Assembly: GCA_034440635.1 (NCBI GenBank) | Contig: JAOTON010000972.1 | Span: 124,001-188,000 of the forward strand | Length of the DNA: 64,000 nucleotides | From: Lepas anatifera | Lineage: Eukaryota; Arthropoda; Thecostraca; Lepadidae | Reading direction: 5' to 3' | Shown: positions 21,814-41,404 of the stretch, one piece after another | How the letters are laid out: every line of letters begins with the position of its first letter | Numbering within the stretch: the first letter of the stretch is position 1 | Position numbers and translations under genes: made by a program | The notes under the pieces: generated by a model | Database searches by the model: none | Seen by the model: only the letters and a program-made list of their open reading frames with translations | What the model was told of the DNA's origin: nothing

Positions 21814-21955
21814 TCACTGGTGGACGCAGAGGGAGCAAAGGGGCCATTGCCCCTCAAAACTTCGAAATTATGGCCGAATTTTGTAAAAAAAACAATGTTT
21901 TAACAATTTTCCCCCGAGTTGGTCCCCCCCAAAATGGCACTCCTGCGTCCGCTCC
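21814..21955. mobile_element. Small hAT-like element (~142 bp)
   Basis: GGTGGACGCAGAGGG on the left and CTCCTGCGTCCGCTCC on the right are imperfect inverted ends. TGTGTTTAC occurs directly on both sides (21805-21813 and 21956-21964), a nine-base match consistent with an eight-base duplication plus one chance base. Confidence 0.65.
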
Positions 21956-21964
21956 TGTGTTTAC

Positions 21965-23483
21965 AGGCAAGTTGAAAATAAGCAAGGAAACAAAGGATGA
22001 TCAGCTTTCAGGAAAAATTATATTTCTCGATGTTTGCATCTCTGATTTGCAGCCCTTTTGCCCAAATACCCCCGCCCCCTATATTTTTCCTCTTCTACGA
22101 CAATGGGCCGGGAGAGTACTTAAAATTGGTACCTCCAGTCTGGTTCAGTACTTGTTTTAGAAAACGTTGTCCAGCTCTTCTTATGATTCACAAGTACGCT
22201 AGCGCACTGCCCTCTAACGGTTGAATTTTGAGGTGTGGTCGGAGGCGATTGGTGTGGAAATAGGTGGGTGACCGGTTTCTTTTAACTCTGAATTGAATGT
22301 CCCCTGCTTGACGGTAATGTGATCTTTGGAATTAGCTCTTAAATTTTATAATGATTATCCTGATTCCTCAAAGACTGTAGCGTCATGCTGCCGTTATTGT
22401 CCAGTCGCTTCCCAAACGTTGCGCCAGTTTCGTCGATGGTGATTATGGAGCCTGCTATCGTTAATATCGCTGCGAGGATAGGAGAAAATAACGTGCAGAT
22501 TGAGAATTTGACGTTCCAAACCATTCCCTGATGATGATAAACAGTAGCCTTTGCAAAACATTTGTTTTATGCCCATGTGTCTTGCCATGATGACTCATCA
22601 TAGCCCTCAAGCTAACCGCCATATTTTGGCTCACAAGTCTCAGAATTGACTGATTTTGGCTTGTTTTCATGCTACAGAACTTTAGAAAATATTGGGGGAT
22701 ATTTATATTTGGTGACTGAGGGGCACTTCCCCAAAGGGAACAGCAGGACTTGCTTTGTGGAAAGGTGGCTTGAGTGGGATATGTTGTATATATTTTGGGA
22801 TGCTTGGAGTGATTTCAAGCATTTGATTAGAGTACTTCTTATGAAAATGATATATCAAAGGTATCAGCAGAATCCACTATTTCCAAGAATATCTTTATTT
22901 AAAGTAGACTTGAGCATAACAATGATTTTGAGGATTAACCTGTTTTCATGTCTCCCTCTAAAAAATTTCATTGTGTGGTGCGGCCTCACAATGCTGTGTA
23001 TGTCACTCAACCACTGTGCTATGCCATAACTGCTACCATGTGCCATAACCGCGGCCTTGCACTGGAAGCTCGTCTTTATAAGGTTGTATTTGGCATGGCA
23101 TCATAGCTTTGGAGGATTTTTTTTTAGTTCAGGCCAGATCAGGCTATCTCAAAGAGATTTAATGACTTATCACCTTACTATGATGTTATAGATTTGATTA
23201 TGCCCTGCATGTTTCATCAAGGAGTGTATCACTTGTTGATGGATAGGCCCCTTTTGCTGCATTGTCTTTGTGTCACCACACAGGGTTGTATGTATATTAG
23301 CTGATGCATTAAACATTAACCTAGCCCTTGAATTCTCCCAGGCTTAATTGCTTGATAAATAAAAAACATTCATTATTAGTATGACATGTCATTGTTGAAT
23401 AGGGCTTTATTCATGTAAGTGATAGTTTTTATCAGAGCTGTGTAGTTTTGTTGTGCTAATTTGTTTGTGTGTCCTTCTGACTT
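21965..23483. other. No gene recognised
   Basis: AT-rich with scattered short ORFs. The longest, 22646-23029 plus strand, has no recognisable domain and AT-driven composition. Confidence 0.4.
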
Positions 23484-24209
23484 GGTAAGGAGGTAGCTGG
23501 CTTCACGCATGTTGCCAGATAGAATCACAGCAAGCTAATCTACATCAAAAGTACCACAGTTCAAAAGCCCCCATGAATCAAAACTTCCTTCCGAAAAAGC
23601 GCCACAGGTTGATCCGTATTATAAGTGCCACTGTTCAAAGCTTCCTCCAGTGAAATATTCCAAGTGGTCTAGCTGTTTTTGGCATTGCTGAAACTTCTTT
23701 TTCTGAATCGTTCCTAGTGCCGAAACTGTTTTTTGGTGTTGCTAAGTGACACTTTTTCAAAAAATTTTGGTAATTTAAAAAAAATATTTCTACATGTAGC
23801 ACAACATAACCAAACCTGACCTAACCTTTTCTCGACTCAGCGAGCTGGGCTGTGGGGCACCTAACCTGGCGGTGGCGCTTTTGCTTTCATTAGCTGCTGC
23901 GGGTACGCCGTGTGCCTACTTAGACTAACCAATCCTAACCTAACCTATACTTAACCTAACCTAACCTACCCTACCCTACCCTACCCTACCCTACCCTACC
24001 CTAACCAGTTGTGGTCAACGCCAGTTGTGGTACTCCGAATATTGCACTGGAAGATGTTTTGAACAGTGGCACTTATTATATATTTTAACCTGTAGCAATT
24101 CTAATTAAAGGAAGCTTTGATCCATTGGACCTTTTGAACAGTGGCACTTATCATACAGAACAACCTGTAGTTATCTGGCAACATGTGTGAAGCCACCTAC
24201 CTCTTTACC
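23484..24209. mobile_element. Hairpin element (726 bp) carrying a telomere-like repeat
   Basis: Left arm begins GGTAAGGAGGTAGCTGGCTT and continues CACGCATGTTGCCAGATA; the right arm is its reverse complement, ending CTACCTCTTTACC. CTGACTT flanks it at 23477-23483 and 24210-24216. Further inverted motifs (AGTGCCACTGTTCAAA with TTTGAACAGTGGCACTT) recur within. The loop holds the CCTAA/CCCTA tract at about 23935-24005. No coding sequence. Confidence 0.75.
23935..24006. repeat. Interstitial telomere-like repeat
   Basis: Several CCTAA units, the complement of the arthropod telomere motif TTAGG, grade into seven or so CTACC units. It lies within a hairpin element rather than at a chromosome end. 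Confidence 0.8.
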
Positions 24210-27200
24210 CTGACTTCAATTTTTTTATCGATGCCTCAGCTGCTTTATCAATTGAATTGTTTAGTAACTGAAGCCAACATTCCAAATAAGTGATTCATTC
24301 TGTGACAAATTTGAATGTCAATTTTACTTATGCCTGCCAAAGGTTTCTGAGAAAATAAATGAAAAGATTATGAACTCATTATATTAAGATACAATTCAAG
24401 AAGAATTGTTTTTATATCAGGGGAGCGCTATATAACCACTAAGGTTGGTGTGCCCTTAAGTCCCAATAATCAGTCAATATATCAGGCTTATGCTGCTTCA
24501 TGAGATTGTAGAAGGTGCTGTACTTGTACTGCCCGGGGCTCTGGGGCTGTCATATTTTCACCATTTGCAGGACCTGAAGGTAGTGAACACCCTATGAGTA
24601 TGTGATGTGGGCACTAATGGGTTAATCCTCCCACAAAGTACAGACAGCTGACCCACTCAGATTACGTTCTTCTGGGTCTGTTGTTGAGCTACCAATGTCA
24701 GGAGATTACTGAATGCTGAATTGTGATGGTATTAACATGGACTTACCCTCATTGAAAAACAAGAAAATTGAAACTTTCAGCTATAGTGTTCTAGCCTTTG
24801 TCAGTGGGTATAAAATATAGTCGAGTAGAAGAACATAGAAGATAGTAAGAAAGAAGTGGTCATCAAAACCTAGGCACAAAATAAAAATTGGAAAAATATG
24901 CTAGATAAATTGAACACTTACAGAAAAGACAGTGGTGTACAAATGATAAGGTGCACCATCTTAAGGATAAGACAATAAGTAAAAGGTATTCATCTTAAGT
25001 ATGAGTATTAGATGACATTGAGATGGTTTGAAAATAGAAGCAATTACATTGAAAATATGTGTAGATGTATTTTGAAGTGTGATTACAAAATGTATATTTT
25101 ATTCTATTTTTACTTGGGTTCCGATCACTGTTTTTAACTACTTTTTGTGCTTTTTTGCTCTACTCGATATTATCCCCACTGAGAAAGTTGAGGACAATTT
25201 AGCCAAAACCTTATATTTTAAAAGACAACATATGTTTGAATTCCCTTCCCCAGGAACATTCTGTTTTAATTGCTATTATCATTCATACAATGCACTTACA
25301 CTATGTACAGAGTGGAAGTTTCCATTTTCCGGCACCCTTACGGGACAGTGGCACCACACTCTGCTGGCCATAGGCTGCTCCAGTCTCTCCAAGCTGCAGT
25401 GCCCGGCACAGACTGAGCCCTCACATGAGGGCCGCGGGCGGGAAACCAGACCGGTGGATCACTTTAAAGGCCGATTAGGCCCGTGCACCCACAAACAGGG
25501 ACGCCGGCTGGCACGGCATTGATTCCACTACTGCGGTGCACCTCCCAGTGTACCGCTATCTCCTGGGTGGGATTCGACCGCAGAAAAGGCTGCCACAGGT
25601 CAGCCTTGATCCTGGAGCCTTCCGCACCCAGGCATGGCGCCTTTGCCAGCTGTTCGGGTGGTGTTCTATTTTTCTTTTTCCCTTCATAGAGCAAAAGGTT
25701 TTTCAGGGTCTAGCAATATCCATAGACCTGGTAAGGTAGATAATAATATTATGATAACCCTTGAAATGTGTTAATTCTCATTTTTCAGGATTTGGATTAA
25801 ATATATTATTCTTTCTTACATCACAAATGTGTTTGTATTCATTACCATAGGATTTCATGCCTAAGTTCAGATTCAAAACTTAACAATCTAGGATATTGAT
25901 ATGGTTCTGAACCAAGGCAAACATTTTACCTTATGTCTAGGGTCGCCAATGAGAATAAATTTTGAAAGAGAAATCAGGGTATCCTTTTTCAGCAAGCCTT
26001 TTTGCATGAGAACTGAATGTTTTTGCCTGAAAACAATACCTACTCCTGATATATGCACCAGTATCCATATTACTTTTTGATCATGTAATTCTGGTCAGGT
26101 GGTTAGAACAATTTGCACACTTTACAGAAACAAACAAAGGTGTAGTAACTTTAATCCCAAAATCTTTTTAGGTTTCTGTATCACTTTGCCTTTACCTTGA
26201 AAATCACTTCAATCCTACCACAAAACAAATGCTGTGTTCAAAATTGGAAGCTAAAAATGTATTTTTAGAGTTGGAGAGTATTTTTCGTTTCATCTCTGGG
26301 AAATTTGGCAGCAAAAGGCTTGAGTGTGCAGAATATCCGAAATATGGCAGAATTGCCTCCTGTAGTCTAGACACAAATATTGTTACATTTCCATCATAAA
26401 AGGGATGGTAGGCTAACTAGAATGAAGGAAAATCCTTTGGTTGGAAAAAAGGTCACAATCGTTTTGTTTCATTCGGATATTCCTCTTCCTTTGTCTGCAT
26501 GGTCAAGGAGTAATGGAATGGTATGATAGTTGTAGGTATTCTGAAAGTGAAAGGTTGGTGTCTAGCAATGGTATTGATATCATAACTTATTGAAAGGAAT
26601 AGCTTTGACGTGAGAACTAGGCACATAATCGAAGATTATCGAAGCTGCGTTTGTCATGCCGAAAAAACCCTGGACTAAATTTTTAGATTTATTGTTCTGG
26701 AACCAAAAGTTCTTAGCTGCAGAACAAAATGCTCTCCCCTAAATGTTGCGGGAGCTTTACAGTCAATCAAAACTAGTTTTTCTTTTCTTTTTTCGAAAAG
26801 AGGTCTGTAGTTTTAGTTTGAAAATCGGTAATTTCAGGAAAACCTGCCGTTAGGAATCTGTCTTTCGAATTTGTTTATTGTTTCCATCATTGATAGCTTA
26901 AACCTGAACAGGAACATGACTGGCTGTGTCAATAGATTACGTTTTGCAGTACATACTTCTTACAGCACAGCGAAACTGGAACACTAGTTCACAGCGCTAA
27001 TGCACTTGCTGTCATGTGAATACATAAAAGTATGTAAAAACTATAAAGAATGTTGCTTGCCTAAATGCCTGGCCTGCTTCAACTAGCACTAGCCCTTGGG
27101 TTCTGACTCGGTACTTTTACTTCAGCATAGTAACTGCAGGCTTTACTTGTACTACAGCTTTGCTCGCGGTCCAGTTGCAATGAGGTTTACCTCAATGTCA

Positions 27201-28034
27201 GATTCAGTTTTGGAATAAGCACTGCTTCCCGAAACGGAAATAGGGAGCATGACTTGTTGAGTCATGACTTAGAGTCAAAGTTGACTCAAGTTTTGTTTGA
27301 ATTAGAGGTAGGTTGACTCACTGCTAGATTTGGATTGGGCCAGAGACAACTTAATTACTCGACCAGTTGAGTTTATTCAGAATGGGAGTCAGTCTCCAAG
27401 CCGTGAGCTAGAGTTGAGTGAACTCAACACTTGCAATTTGTTATTTTCATGCTCACACTAGACCCATGCCGGGACCAGTCACTAAACAAACAGGACTCAT
27501 GTAAAATATAGAGTTTCAAAAGCATACATTATTATTATTATGGATTACTCACTACACCGGCGCGGGCCGCGCCAGTCACCAACCGTCGTGGTGCGCAGCA
27601 AAAGTAATGGTAGTTAGAGCTTCGGTAGCCTGAGGACAAGATGACCCAGACTAGACAAGATGACCACAGTACTAGATGAGTGTTTTTCTTAAAGTCTTAA
27701 TTCACGTGGATTTTAAAACTGCAGATTCCCTGGCCATTCCTGCATTTTAATGTAACTTTTGCCAGTACTGCCGTGCGAAGGAAAAATGGTATCGCCAATT
27801 TACTGGCAATGAGAGATAGCGTTTTTTCCTTGGTCTAGTAGAGAAACACTGCAAAGCCACACTGTTGATTTGTTAGGAGTAACAAATCTGCCGGTATTGA
27901 ACTAATCAGAGGTAAAAATACAGCTGCTGGTTTTGCTGGATCAGACCTCACCTTGGCTGCATTGGAGTTAGGTTATTGTTTTTCGGGGGGGCACGTTGTG
28001 CAGTATAGGTTTTTAAGCTAAAATTGACACAGTA
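24210..28034. other. No gene recognised; GC-rich island 25320-25660
   Basis: Mostly AT-rich. At 25320-25660 composition rises sharply and ORFs open on both strands, including a minus-strand GGTCGAATCCCACC that resembles a tRNA B-box, so a SINE is possible. No protein motif is recognised. Confidence 0.35.
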
Positions 28035-28818
28035 TTAAAGGGAGTAGACCACTTTGGGAAAATCCTAAAGAGAACATTTTAAGAACAAGAGAGGTCTGAA
28101 AACCAGGAAACAGCATTTGCCCCACTTTCATACGCTAGAAACAGAAATATATCCTCTTTTCTAACAATATGTGACATCATTAAAATAACACTGTTGATAA
28201 TCCGTGAAATCCCAAACGTTGATCATAGACTCGATATTAAAGCTCCATTTACAGCATTTCTGCACGGCGAAAATAACGTGCAGTATACAAGAAGAAGCAC
28301 TGGTGCAAGAACTGTACGTCAGATGTCACTATGGCGGCCAAGTTTATGCAGTGGTGGAAAGATTATGCATATGTCTGATGTAAGGAAACAATTTCAGAGA
28401 TGAATTTTGACAAAAATATGCGTAACTTGTTTGGGCAAGTACGGGGAGAGAGGATATGATGTTATTGCGATTATTTGACTAATTTTTGCCCAATAACACT
28501 CTGAAGTGGACAACTTTTTGCCTAAGTGCCCGGTCGACAGGCAGTTGCATGCTAGTTCACTCGCTAGCATGGTATTTTCAGCGAGTGGGCGAGACGAGGG
28601 CTTACGGGCAATCAGATTACGGCTACCATGTGGAAGGTATTCCTTCAGGGTTTGAAATAAGCTAATAGGTCCTTTTACTTTGAACTTTAAAGCTGGCGGA
28701 AATTTTATACCGAGAGCTTTGGGTGAAATTAAACATGCAGATAGTGGTTTCTCAACACGCTCTGCAAAACGGCTATCTCAGTTCAAAACCCATTATAAAA
28801 GTGGGACACCCCCTTTAA
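28035..28818. mobile_element. TTAA element family D (784 bp)
   Basis: Left end TTAAAGGGAGTAGACCACTT and right end AAGTGGGACACCCCCTTTAA form imperfect inverted repeats at TTAA 28035 and 28815. CTATCTCAGTTCAAAACCC near the right end resembles the sub-terminal segment of family A. Non-coding. Confidence 0.65.
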
Positions 28819-29219
28819 TACAAACATTAGAATATGACCTGCCACTCAAAATTACATCTGTCCTTGAAATATTGATTCATGTTCCTCGCATTTGAAACGG
28901 CTCCTATTGCTTCGAATACGATTTTGCTCATGGTTTGTTATGTTTTATTCAGCAATGGACAAACATTCAAAATAAAAAGCTCCAGGCCCGTCTGCCAGCA
29001 AGCAAGGCCCTTTAGTCAGCACCTGCCAGCAATTGGTATCCTCTGCCGCACCCATATCCTTCGTTTGGTCACGTGTTTTCATTTTCCGTTTTTACAAGCA
29101 CAGTTGAGCACAGCTGGAGTTTGGAAAGCTGCAACTGTAAAGTAAGGCATTTGATATATAAACTTTGTCCAAGTTGTTTCTAGTTCGGTTTATGGAGTCG
29201 GCTTCTCACTTAGTCATCA

Positions 29220-29508
29220 AGGGACTTGTCATGGAAACCCCGACCCCACCACCCGAACGAGCAACCTTCACAATGAAGGGTTAGTTTAGACGCCAAAGTT
29301 TAATTTCCCACAAAGCACAGGGACGGCTGCCCCGCTCAGGTCACCCTCTCACCAGTTGCCAGGCGACCTACGTCGGGTAAACTGTTGAGCGCCGGAGCGT
29401 ATCAGGGGAACCGATCCCAAGCTTGCGCTTATTTACTGCCACTGCATGTTCCTGAGCAGCGGGCCGGAGCCCAACGCTCTACCAACTGAGCTACAACTGA
29501 GCTAGGTG
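29220..29508 (-). mobile_element. tRNA-derived SINE, probable
   Basis: On the minus strand AGCTCAGTTGGTAGAGCGTT is a good tRNA A-box region, preceded by a partial duplicate AGCTCAGTTG. GGGATCGGTTCCCC about 75 bases on could be a decayed B-box. The spacing is too long for a functional tRNA, and the tail runs toward 29220. No target duplication was identified. Confidence 0.4.
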
Positions 29509-29917
29509 GTATGCCTACATGAATCGATGAAAACTTGCATTGATTTGAGCTTTGAAATTTCTATTTATTCAGAAGTTGTTCTTACAAATGCAACACAAAT
29601 TGTAATATTTATTCAGGTTTTCTTAAAAATTCAACACAAAATGTATTTAAAGGTAAATATTTTTAAGGATAAAGTCATGAGTTATAGAAAACCATTGTAA
29701 GAAATGCCTATCACTGATATTAGATATGAACGAGGTGGATTTTTGGATGGGAACACATCGGAAAATCACTTGTGTCGTAACGGCTGACAGAGTAGACGGC
29801 AGGAAAAACGTAAGCGCCATTGGAATCCTCCCGCCAAGCCTGATCCAGTAATGCATATTGTTACATTGTCAGGTCATAGCCTAAAATTGTTTAAACTTAA
29901 TCTGACCTAAGGTCAGA

Positions 29918-30800
29918 TTAATACGCGCACTGGAGGGGAGCCTCGGAGCCCCCGCCGCCACCTATTCTTCCAAGGTGGCCGGAGAGCCGATGGCAGCCGG
30001 AAAAAACGATACTCAGCCACTGGTGAGGGAATTTAGCGGTGCGTCGAATGATGAAAAAATCAGTCCAATTTTTTTACTTGTAGGCTTTCAAAGCCAGATC
30101 TACCATTTTGACATCGGCACACTCGCGCGTTCGCACTAGTTCGGCCGCATTGGAGGCCGAGTGGTAACGTCATAACGTCTTAGAAATGAGATGATATGTA
30201 CAGGCAACCTCACTTAAAGGTCAGGGTCACAAGTCAAGATCATACCAACAGTTTCAATGTCATGGCGCGAATGTTTCCGGTCAAATGGCGTTACCCAGTA
30301 TGACGTATATAGTGATATGGTGTCATAGTTAAGGTAACTCAGTTTAGAGGTCAAGGTCATGAGTCAAGGTCAATTCTCATTTCCCTCCCAACAGGTACTA
30401 TAATGCTTGTTTTAGTGTATACTATAGGGAGTATATCATATTTGGAACTCATAGGTCATTGGCCTTGAACTGCCTTCACCTCAACATTTCAGGAAATATT
30501 CTTTGAAACATTTCCTGTATGATTTGGCCCGCTTTTAGTATATTCTCGACTTTTCCGCGTGATTATGGCATTTTGTAATTGTTTTCCAGCACGGTCAAGA
30601 TTTGACCTTTGTGACCTCATTTGACCTTGAAGATATTAACTTAGGTCAATGAAACATGGCTAAAATGTGTATTTTTATTTCCCCCTTACATCCCAAAACA
30701 TTGTTTTTCTAAGTCTTCCGGTTTTCGAGATCTCAGGGTTATCTTCCAGACTCTCTCCAGTGCGCGTTAGTGCCAGACCCATCTCCAGTGCTGGTGTTAA
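29918..30800. mobile_element. TTAA element family 2-like (883 bp), AGGTCA-rich
   Basis: Left end TTAATACGCGCACTGGAGG, right end CTCCAGTGCTGGTGTTAA; a related CTCCAGTGCGCGTTA lies just inside the right end. The body 30200-30640 is shared with 2380-2742 and 41400-41820 and is full of AGGTCA motifs. Confidence 0.65.
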
Positions 30801-31080
30801 GGTAATGATAAGTCACAATTTAATAATTCGAACCGCAGTAGCAAGCAACGTAATTAAAAAGATAACTGTAAAAAGTTTATAGTAAAAATAAGCCTATGAG
30901 CTCAAAATAAAGATTTATTTCCATTCTCTGCGAAATTATCACTTGAGTCAATTTGCCCATTTATTTCGTATGAACAAATCATGATCGTGACCTGACCCCA
31001 CGCCATCGAAATGAAATGTTTTGTGACTGCAAATAGTTTTTCGTGGTAATCGTGCTATTTGATGTGAGTTTTAGATCGAA

Positions 31081-31272
31081 GTAGGGAGATGAGTGGCTTA
31101 GTGGATAGCGTTCCTGTATAATTAGCCACTGGTCCTGGGTTCAAGACACGATGGAGCCTCTGAATAAGTCCATCTAATCCTCCAAATCCCTCCCAACTGG
31201 GCGAGAGTTGGCGATGCTGTATCACCTGGGTAGATGGTACGTCCTTAAACCGCCAACAGTAGTTTGTAATAC
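31081..31272 (+). mobile_element. tRNA-derived SINE with target duplication
   Basis: The head has an A-box (GTGGCTTAGTGGATAGC) and a B-box (GGGTTCAAGAC) about 45 bases apart, as in tRNA-derived SINEs. TAGATCGAA flanks it at 31072-31080 and 31273-31281. The remainder is an unrelated SINE body. Confidence 0.7.
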
Positions 31273-31800
31273 TAGATCGAAATATTTAGTTTGCTCTTAC
31301 TGCTGCACCTAAAGACTTTTTATATTAGTTCAATTGACCTGGACTGGCGATTCGATATGACCTGTACCGGAATGTTTATTATGTCAAAATTAATGAAACC
31401 TTGGTATGGCTTTCCACGTAAAATTACCAATTTTAGCACACTGTATCGCCATTATCTTCAAAACAATTTGCTTAGTCACTTGCACCAGTGACTGACTGAG
31501 AATGTGTCTTTGTCTCATGCACTTATCAGTTCGATTAACTATCTTTTAGAGATGAAAACCAGCTCATCACAATTTCGGTTTGGAAGCCTGGTGTGATGTG
31601 TCTGGACTAGCCCAATATTGATGGAAAAAACCTCTAGTTTACACCAACCCTATTTCTCGGTAATGACCCGTCCCAGATGGCAGACAGTTAGAGACAGGTG
31701 GCACTTCGGATTCGGTGAAGGGTAAATTCTCATTCTGTACTTATTTTTCCAAATCAAATGAGGACAGTGACCAATTATGCCAGGGGCCCCGCGTGTCCGC

Positions 31801-32020
31801 CCGTTCCTCCCAGTCTGTTCTCTGACTCTGCTTCCCCTGTCCCCAGAGTACCCACCCGTGCCTCCCAGTCTGTTCTCTGACTCTGCTTCCCCTGTCCCCA
31901 GAGTACCCACCCGTGCCTCCCAGTCTGTTCCCTGACTCTGCTTCCCCTGTCCCCAGAGTACCCACCCGTGCCTCCCAGCCTGTTCCCTGACTCTGCCTTC
32001 CCCTGTCCCCAGAACACCAG
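31801..32020. repeat. 55-bp minisatellite, four units, abutting the Rho1 start region
   Basis: CAGTCTGTTC recurs at 31811, 31866 and 31921, with CAGCCTGTTC at 31976: a 55-base period. Each unit contains CTTCCCCTGTCCCCAG, a strong 3' splice acceptor string, with AG at 31845-31846, 31900-31901, 31955-31956 and 32011-32012. The last unit merges into the sequence 60 bases before the Rho1 ATG. Confidence 0.9.
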
Positions 32021-32041
32021 CTCGTGCCGACGGTGAACTGA

Positions 32042-39045
<7,004 letters not shown>

Positions 39046-39632
39046 AGGGCGGGTGTACGGCCGCCGTGGTCGGCGTGGTCTGGCGCTCCTCGGCAAGGCG
39101 CCCGGCCGCCCTCCGCCCCACTCGAAGGGAGCGTTAGAGATCATTCGGTAGTGGTGATTGTGTGCTGCGCGCCCCCCTTCCTCGCCGACTGCCCCCGCTT
39201 CCGGTCCGCGCACACATCGCACACACGTATATAGTTACTGTATCCGCGCGGACGCTCCCGTTGATTTCTGTGCGCATGCGCGAGCAGCCGCCGTGCGACG
39301 GCGCGCCTGGTCTGGCTGTCGCATGCTAGAGTAGAGGGCGCTGCAGGTTCCAATCGTGTCACCGACGCAGCTTCGTGATGGTGTGTTGCTTCTGTGCCGC
39401 CAACCGCCGCAGGGCCGCGTCTGGTCCAATGCTATCCGCTGATCGCTGTTAGATGGGTAATACCGCCTCGGGGTCTTCTGCGCACTGACTGTTTGAATAT
39501 GTGGCATTGTGTAATCATTCTCCTTAGTATCCGAAGCTACTATTTGGTCGTAGCAGGCGAATTGTCACAACTCGCAATGATAATGTTTTGATATTTCCAT
39601 GGATCCTTCGTACCAATAAATTTATTTTAAAG
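39046..39632 (+). other. Rho1: Rho1 3' UTR, probable
   Basis: Follows the stop directly. A canonical AATAAA occurs at 39615-39620, and the next sequence becomes AT-rich. Minus-strand ORFs here have no recognisable similarity. Confidence 0.6.
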
Positions 39633-40452
39633 GCATGTGCTTACGTGTTCCGCCGCCCCGATGTGGGCAGAGGAGTCTGGCTGAGTTAAAAATTGGTCAA
39701 GGGCGCCAGCAAAACAAGCACGCATGCCGAGGGTAGGACTTGGAAGACAGATTTCTTTGATTTATGTTTATGGTGTGCGCTACAACTATGAGCTATGATA
39801 ATAAATGGAAGAGAAATCATAATATATTAATTAATTATATGTACAAAGATCATTCAGATTCTGGGCTAAAAACCAAAAGTCCTTGCAATATTTTGGGTGC
39901 GATTCGTTTTGAAACTCGTGATTACTGAAAATCTGAAACAGGATTGGCAGCAGCCGGCAGAAGTTTTACCGGTTTAAACCAGCTCCCTGAAACCCAGGTA
40001 GCCAAAAATGGAAAAAAGTTTAAAGTTGAAGATCAGTTGAAGGTGATCAGTGATGGCGGTCGCCCCACTGCCGACCTAGACACCGCCTGCGTGGTACAAG
40101 TATGGATATATGACGGGCTTTACACCCGGCACCGGGCGGGTCGGACCTTAGCACGCGCACTGGAGGCCTCCTCTCCCACCTATTTTTCCGAGGTGGCCGA
40201 AAAACCGCTCGTAGGCGAAAAACGATACTCGGCCAGATTTGGTAGAATTTAACGGCTCGTCGATTGGTGAAGGAATTTTGACAGTAGGTCGAAACTTTTT
40301 TGACATAGGCTGTCAAAGGCAGGCCTTTATTTTGAGTCGCGACAATTGCGTGGTTGGACCAGTTTGCTTGCACTGGAAACTGAGTGGTGACGTCAAATGC
40401 CATACAACCGTGATGATATGTCAGTCACCTCACATGAAGGTCAAGGTCACAG
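39633..40452. other. No gene; TTAA element fragment at 40145-40260
   Basis: GCACGCGCACTGGAGGCC at 40150 followed by CACCTATTTTTCCGAGGTGG matches the left part of the element at 29918, with TTAG in place of TTAA. The rest is unremarkable. Confidence 0.45.
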
Positions 40453-41404
40453 GTAAACCCTCGGCCCGGTGGGGGGGGGTGTTTGAACAACCCCCGACCG
40501 GTTTTCCGGCGGCGCTTCGCGCCGCCGATCTTGGCACACTGTATGCTTGATTAATTTCGCAAATTTCCCCAAAATTTTAAGGTTGGGTCATCTCAGGCCA
40601 GGTCACCACCTCAAAGGTGGAATAAGTAAGAAATGCGTGAATGTATCGGATTAAAAGTTGGACCACATAGTGGGCCCACCGGATGCTTTAACACCTATTC
40701 CGAGATTTTTAATGTCGATGACCTAAGGTCAAGTACGGACTATGACCTCTCCATATGACTACTATGACCTCTCAAATACATGAGAAAAACAAATTGGGCT
40801 GTATTTGTGTAGATACAGCTGAGAATGGCTTCATATTCTCTATATCGTAATATCCTGGGCCCCTTTCCAGGTTCATGCTGCAATTTTTTACCTGTGACCT
40901 CTGAGAGGTCATCCGGGAATATTTAAGCAGTTTTCAGACTTAGGTCAATAACTGCATGGAATGATGGTACAGCTTTTATTTTGATAAGGCATTCAGATTG
41001 CTATTACAAGTCGATTGATATGCATATTGACTATGCAAGGTTAAAAAGTGACCTTGACCTGAGGTCAGGTCATTTTTGTGTTTTGACCTATTATGGTCAT
41101 ATTATACAGTATTCAATTTGCCGTGACGAGAGAAAGCGAATGGTGGCTAAAAAAATATTCTAACTCAACTCTGTCAGACCCTAAGCCCAAAAACTATACT
41201 CAAAATCCCATTTTCCTTGACCGGTCATTGCCTCAATATTGACCAGAGCCAAAAAGTGACTGGATATAGTTTCTTCATGAATTTGTATGAGCTGTCCACC
41301 AGCGTTCACGTTTTTTTCGCTATCCCGCATGAGGGCGGAGGGGTTCAAATATCCTCTGCCACCAGGGCGAAGGTGGCTCGGAGGCCCACCGGGGCGCGGA
41401 TTAA
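40453..41404. mobile_element. TTAA element related to family 1 (952 bp)
   Basis: Left end GTAAACCCTCGGCCCGGTGG (TTAA with a change), right end CCACCGGGGCGCGGATTAA. It has a GGCGGCGCTTCGCGCCGCC hairpin near the left end and AGGTCA-rich body. AGGTCA-rich sequence of the 2380/30200 type continues to 41820. Confidence 0.55.

Noticed and set aside
23935..24006. True chromosome end
   Set aside because: The repeat is short, mixed with CTACC, and lies within a hairpin element with unrelated DNA on both sides.
25079..25522. 147-codon plus-strand ORF
   Set aside because: The first half is AT-driven and the second crosses into a GC-rich island with both strands open; no motif is recognised.
31081..31160. 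Functional tRNA gene
   Set aside because: A- and B-boxes are present, but the cloverleaf does not close, and the segment is flanked by a target duplication as a SINE.
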